From Actibacterium lipolyticum (GTDB lineage: Bacteria > Pseudomonadota > Alphaproteobacteria > Rhodobacterales > Rhodobacteraceae), in NCBI RefSeq assembly GCF_900184935.1, contig NZ_FXYE01000001.1, positions 806,001 through 870,000 of the forward strand: a DNA stretch of 64,000 bases, written 5' to 3'. The translations under genes and the position numbers were made by a program. Positions 61,334 to 64,000 of the stretch are shown here, in pieces; the stretch's first letter is position 1, and every line of letters starts with the position of its first letter. Below the pieces are notes generated by a model. The model was given only the letters and a program-made list of their open reading frames with translations. It searched no databases and was not told the origin of the DNA.

Positions 61334-61648
61334 ATGAAACGGATCGCCGCATATACACTGTCCGCCGCCCTTATCGCCACGCCAGCTTTGGCCGAGGATG
61401 ATATGCAAGATGGGCTAAGCCTGCTTGAAGAAGGGGCCAAGCTGTTTTTCAAGGGATTAGCCGATGAGATGGAACCCGCGCTAAGGGACTTCGCGGATGC
61501 GGTGGAACCCTCGATGCGTGAATTGATGCGCTTGATCGACGATATGGATGCGTATCACCTGCCAGAGAGGTTGCCGAACGGCGACATCATCATGCGCCGG
61601 AAGACGCCGATCGAAACACTTCCCGAAACAGATGAGGTTGAGATTTAG
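61334..61648 (+). CDS. Small exported acidic protein
   Basis: 104 residues starting MKRIAAYTLSAALIATPALA, a signal peptide cleaved near ALA-EDD. The mature part is acidic and helical (DEMEPALRDFADAVEPSMRE) and ends with LPNGDIIMRRKTPIETLP. Similar proteins are common in Rhodobacteraceae and are sometimes mislabelled as ATPases; no ATPase motif is present. Its stop overlaps the convergent Ppx/GppA stop (TTAG). Confidence 0.75.
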   Translation: MKRIAAYTLSAALIATPALAEDDMQDGLSLLEEGAKLFFKGLADEMEPALRDFADAVEPSMRELMRLIDDMDAYHLPERLPNGDIIMRRKTPIETLPETDEVEI

Positions 61649-63204
61649 CCGCGCTTTGTCACGCGCTTGGTCTTAACATTGGTTTCCACGTCCAACGCTT
61701 TGGCAAGCGATGCAAACCGTGCCTCGGCCACTTCGCCGAACAAGCCTTCGGAACCGGGGGTCAGGCGCAGTTCCAGCTTTTTCATCTTAGGGAAATAGCG
61801 CAGTTCGGCCAACTGATCGGGGGCTTCGGACGAAAACATCGCACCAAACCGCATGGCCTTACCCAACACTTCGGCGTCTTTAAGCTGCCGCTCACTTAGC
61901 AGCCCAAAGAGCGGTTCAAACCTGCTGCCGGAACGGTTGTTTTTGTAACGATGCAAAAGCGCGAGCCCAAGGAACACGCGGCCCTCGTGATCCAACCCGC
62001 CCAGATTGGCGCGGGTCGCGTTGTCAAAACAGACCTCGTGGCGATAATCCGGATGCGCCCGCCACGCGGTGTCGTGCAGCAAACACGCCGCTTTGATCAG
62101 CCGCTTTCGTTCGTCGGACACCGATGAAAACAGCGGCGAGACGAAATTGTACAAGCGTCGCCCAAAACCCGGAATACGGGCCGAACTGGCCTCGGCAAAG
62201 CGGCAGGCTTCGATCAACGGGTCCCGTTGGCGCAGGCGTTCAGGCATTTGTTCGTACAAAAGCCCTTCGCGGATGCCATAGCTGGACACGAAAATCTCTT
62301 TTGGTTTCAGTGTGGAAAGCAGCTGTTTTAACACTTGGCAGGCGATGGGAACCAACGCCATCCGGTCCGCTGAAATCCCTGTGCGTGCGCGCAATTCGCT
62401 TAGATCTTTGTCAGCAATCCATTTGATCGTTTCCGAAATGGATTGGCGCGTCATCTTATATTCGTGCTGCACCAAAAGCGGATAACCGCGCCGGTCCATA
62501 TCCAGACGCGCGATTGCCCGCCATGACCCGCCGACAAGGAACAGCCGTTTGTGGCCGGTGCCCATCTTTTCGGCCAAGTTGTTCATCGTGGCCGCGATGT
62601 ATTTCGTTAGCCCCTTTTTGCCGCCCTTAATATCGCGCAGCTTAAGCGGCCCCAGCGCCGAGGTTACACGCTTGCCCACGCGCCCTTCAGAAAGTTCGGC
62701 AAGTTCCAGCGAAGAGCCGCCAATGTCGCAGACAAGCCCGTCCGCGCCCGGCCAGCCCAACAGAACGCCCTGCGCTGAAAGCCGTGCTTCTTCTTCGCCG
62801 TCGATCACCCAGAGTTTCAGGCCGGTTTCGGCCTCAATCTCTTTTCGAAATTCAGGCCCGTCCGTCGCGTCGCGCACGGCTGCGGTTGCAACAACGGTGA
62901 GCGGCGTTGCCCCCATACCTTCGGCAAGCAAAGCAAAGCGGCGTAGCGCAGACAGCGCGCGGCGGCGGCCTTCGGGGTTCAGGTGGCCGGTTTCACCCAA
63001 TCCGGCGCCCAGACCACACATAAGTTTTTCGTTGAAGAAATAGGCAGGGCTGCGCGCCGCACCGTCAAAGACGACCATCCTGACAGAGTTGGAGCCGACG
63101 TCCACCACGCCGACGCGCGACAAGGCCCGCGCCGAAGGGTCTTCGAACAAGGGGCGTCCAAACGGCCCCCATTCATCCGAGCGCTGTTCTGCACTTCCAT
63201 CCAT
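61645..63204 (-). CDS. ppx: Ppx/GppA family exopolyphosphatase
   Basis: 519 residues. The ASKHA-type phosphatase domain (VGVVDVGSNSVRMVVFDG near residue 31; VCDIGGSSLELAEL near 152) is followed by an HD-like helical domain (CLLHDTAWRAHPDYRH near 375). It degrades polyphosphate or pppGpp. It lies directly downstream of ppk on the same strand, the common ppk-ppx pairing, which favours exopolyphosphatase. Confidence 0.92.
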   Translation of the reverse strand: MDGSAEQRSDEWGPFGRPLFEDPSARALSRVGVVDVGSNSVRMVVFDGAARSPAYFFNEKLMCGLGAGLGETGHLNPEGRRRALSALRRFALLAEGMGATPLTVVATAAVRDATDGPEFRKEIEAETGLKLWVIDGEEEARLSAQGVLLGWPGADGLVCDIGGSSLELAELSEGRVGKRVTSALGPLKLRDIKGGKKGLTKYIAATMNNLAEKMGTGHKRLFLVGGSWRAIARLDMDRRGYPLLVQHEYKMTRQSISETIKWIADKDLSELRARTGISADRMALVPIACQVLKQLLSTLKPKEIFVSSYGIREGLLYEQMPERLRQRDPLIEACRFAEASSARIPGFGRRLYNFVSPLFSSVSDERKRLIKAACLLHDTAWRAHPDYRHEVCFDNATRANLGGLDHEGRVFLGLALLHRYKNNRSGSRFEPLFGLLSERQLKDAEVLGKAMRFGAMFSSEAPDQLAELRYFPKMKKLELRLTPGSEGLFGEVAEARFASLAKALDVETNVKTKRVTKRG

Positions 63205-63255
63205 CAGCTTATCCCCGCTGCTTTACCGGACATTGCCAACAGCTTGGCCCCAAGG

Positions 63256-64000
63256 TCAATCCTTGGAATGCGCAAGCTGTGGCACATCTGCGGCACCTGC
63301 GGTGCCTCGGCCCGACAGCGATGGGTTTTCCATAAAGAAGCGGTGGCAGCTAAAAGCGCCGTCTTCGACGGGGTAACGGGTGAAGCTGTTGTCGGCATTC
63401 ATGACCCAACTTTGGGCGGTGTCGGCAAGGTTCGCGGCCATGATTTGGTTCACGATCTGCTCTTTCACCGTGTCATTTTTGATTTCCACCAACGTTTCTA
63501 CGCGCCGGTTCAGATTTCGCCCCATCCAGTCAGCAGAAGAGATGAAGACTTTGGCTTTTTTCGAAGGCAGCCCATGACCGTTGCCAAAACAGGCGATGCG
63601 CGAATGTTCAAGAAAGCGGCCAACGATGGACTTAACGCGGATATTTTCCGACAGCCCTTTGATCCCTGGGCGCAAGCCGCAGATGCCGCGAACGACAAGG
63701 TTGATCTTAACGCCTGCCTGGCTTGCCGCGTAAAAGGCATCGATGATGTCGGGTTCGATCAGGGCGTTGACCTTGCCCCAAATTTCGGCCGGGCGGCCTT
63801 GGCGCGCGAACTCGACCTCTCGTGCGATGCTATCCAGAAGGGTGTTCTTCATCGACAGGGGCGAGATTGAGAGGTTTTCCAGGCCCTCAGGTTCGGCATA
63901 GCCGCCGACATAATTGAATACCTTTGTCGCATCGCGTCCAAGGGCCGCATCGCAGGTGAAAAAGCTGAGGTCAGTGTAAACTTTCGCCGTGATCGGGTGA
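63256..64000 (-). CDS. ppk: Polyphosphate kinase Ppk1 (C-terminal part; 5' end outside window)
   Basis: About 248 residues of the C-terminal half are present. The frame is open to base 64000 and reads [20 protein letters not shown], continuing past an internal ATG at 63852. The PLD-like C-terminal domain shows [19 protein letters not shown] and [12 protein letters not shown], with the active-site His region and [16 protein letters not shown]. It makes polyphosphate from ATP. The start lies beyond the window. Confidence 0.93.
   Translation of the reverse strand, partial: HPITAKVYTDLSFFTCDAALGRDATKVFNYVGGYAEPEGLENLSISPLSMKNTLLDSIAREVEFARQGRPAEIWGKVNALIEPDIIDAFYAASQAGVKINLVVRGICGLRPGIKGLSENIRVKSIVGRFLEHSRIACFGNGHGLPSKKAKVFISSADWMGRNLNRRVETLVEIKNDTVKEQIVNQIMAANLADTAQSWVMNADNSFTRYPVEDGAFSCHRFFMENPSLSGRGTAGAADVPQLAHSKD

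Overview
The window is a 64 kb stretch of chromosome from an alphaproteobacterium, most likely a marine member of the Roseobacter group (Rhodobacteraceae). This rests on moderate-to-high GC content, dense coding with many 1-4 base stop/start overlaps, a roseobacter-type gene set (long UrtB, ScfR-type regulator beside propionyl-CoA carboxylase, DUF2927, DUF6497-like and 8-oxoguanine deaminase genes), and an alphaproteobacterial RNase P RNA. I see no prophage, insertion sequence, CRISPR array, rRNA or tRNA. The species cannot be fixed from the sequence alone.

Layout. (1) 1-6.8 kb: a urea ABC transporter (urtABCDE, minus strand, urtE cut by the window edge) and a divergent LysR regulator. (2) 6.8-10.7 kb: a four-gene operon (circularly permuted ATP-grasp, alpha-E, transglutaminase-like protein, Anbu-type proteasome homologue), a known but poorly understood predicted peptide ligation/degradation system. 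(3) 10.8-12.8 kb: dtd, a fructokinase-like sugar kinase and a small heat-shock protein. (4) 12.8-19.2 kb: a minus-strand cluster of a zinc-ribbon membrane protein, SPFH/GYF protein, DUF2927 lipoprotein, TelA, XpaC-like protein, a 27-residue membrane peptide and TerC, resembling a Ter/tellurite-type envelope stress module. (5) 19.3-31.2 kb: housekeeping genes (rluB-like, tadA, LuxR solo, purU, gatCA, amidase, rnpB, rpmG, Bax inhibitor-1, LysR, quinone reductase). (6) 31.5-46.4 kb: an XRE regulator with a near-perfect sigma-54 promoter, an inositol-phosphatase-family gene, 8-oxoguanine and guanine deaminases, mgtE, formyl-THF cycloligase, YmdB-like phosphodiesterase, SLC13 permease, yebC, an RTX-repeat protein, a DMT exporter, hemerythrin and YdcH. 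(7) 46.5-58.3 kb: a propionate/short-chain acyl-CoA region with scfR, a Bcr/CflA exporter, pccB, a run of small envelope genes, pccA, a DUF4174 gene and methylmalonyl-CoA mutase. (8) 58.4-64 kb: VOC, GNAT, DjlA-like, EEP-family, Ppx/GppA and ppk genes.

How the genes work together. Urea uptake, guanine and 8-oxoguanine deamination, and a putative sigma-54 promoter point to scavenging of organic nitrogen. PccA/PccB and methylmalonyl-CoA mutase carry propionyl-CoA to succinyl-CoA, and the ScfR regulator next door probably controls this; TTTGC direct repeats sit upstream of both scfR and pccB. GatA/GatC supply part of the Glu/Asp-tRNA amidotransferase. Ppx and Ppk at the right edge turn over polyphosphate.

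The least explained parts are the Anbu/ATP-grasp operon, the TelA/SPFH/XpaC/TerC cluster, the RTX protein and the small lipoproteins between pccB and pccA.
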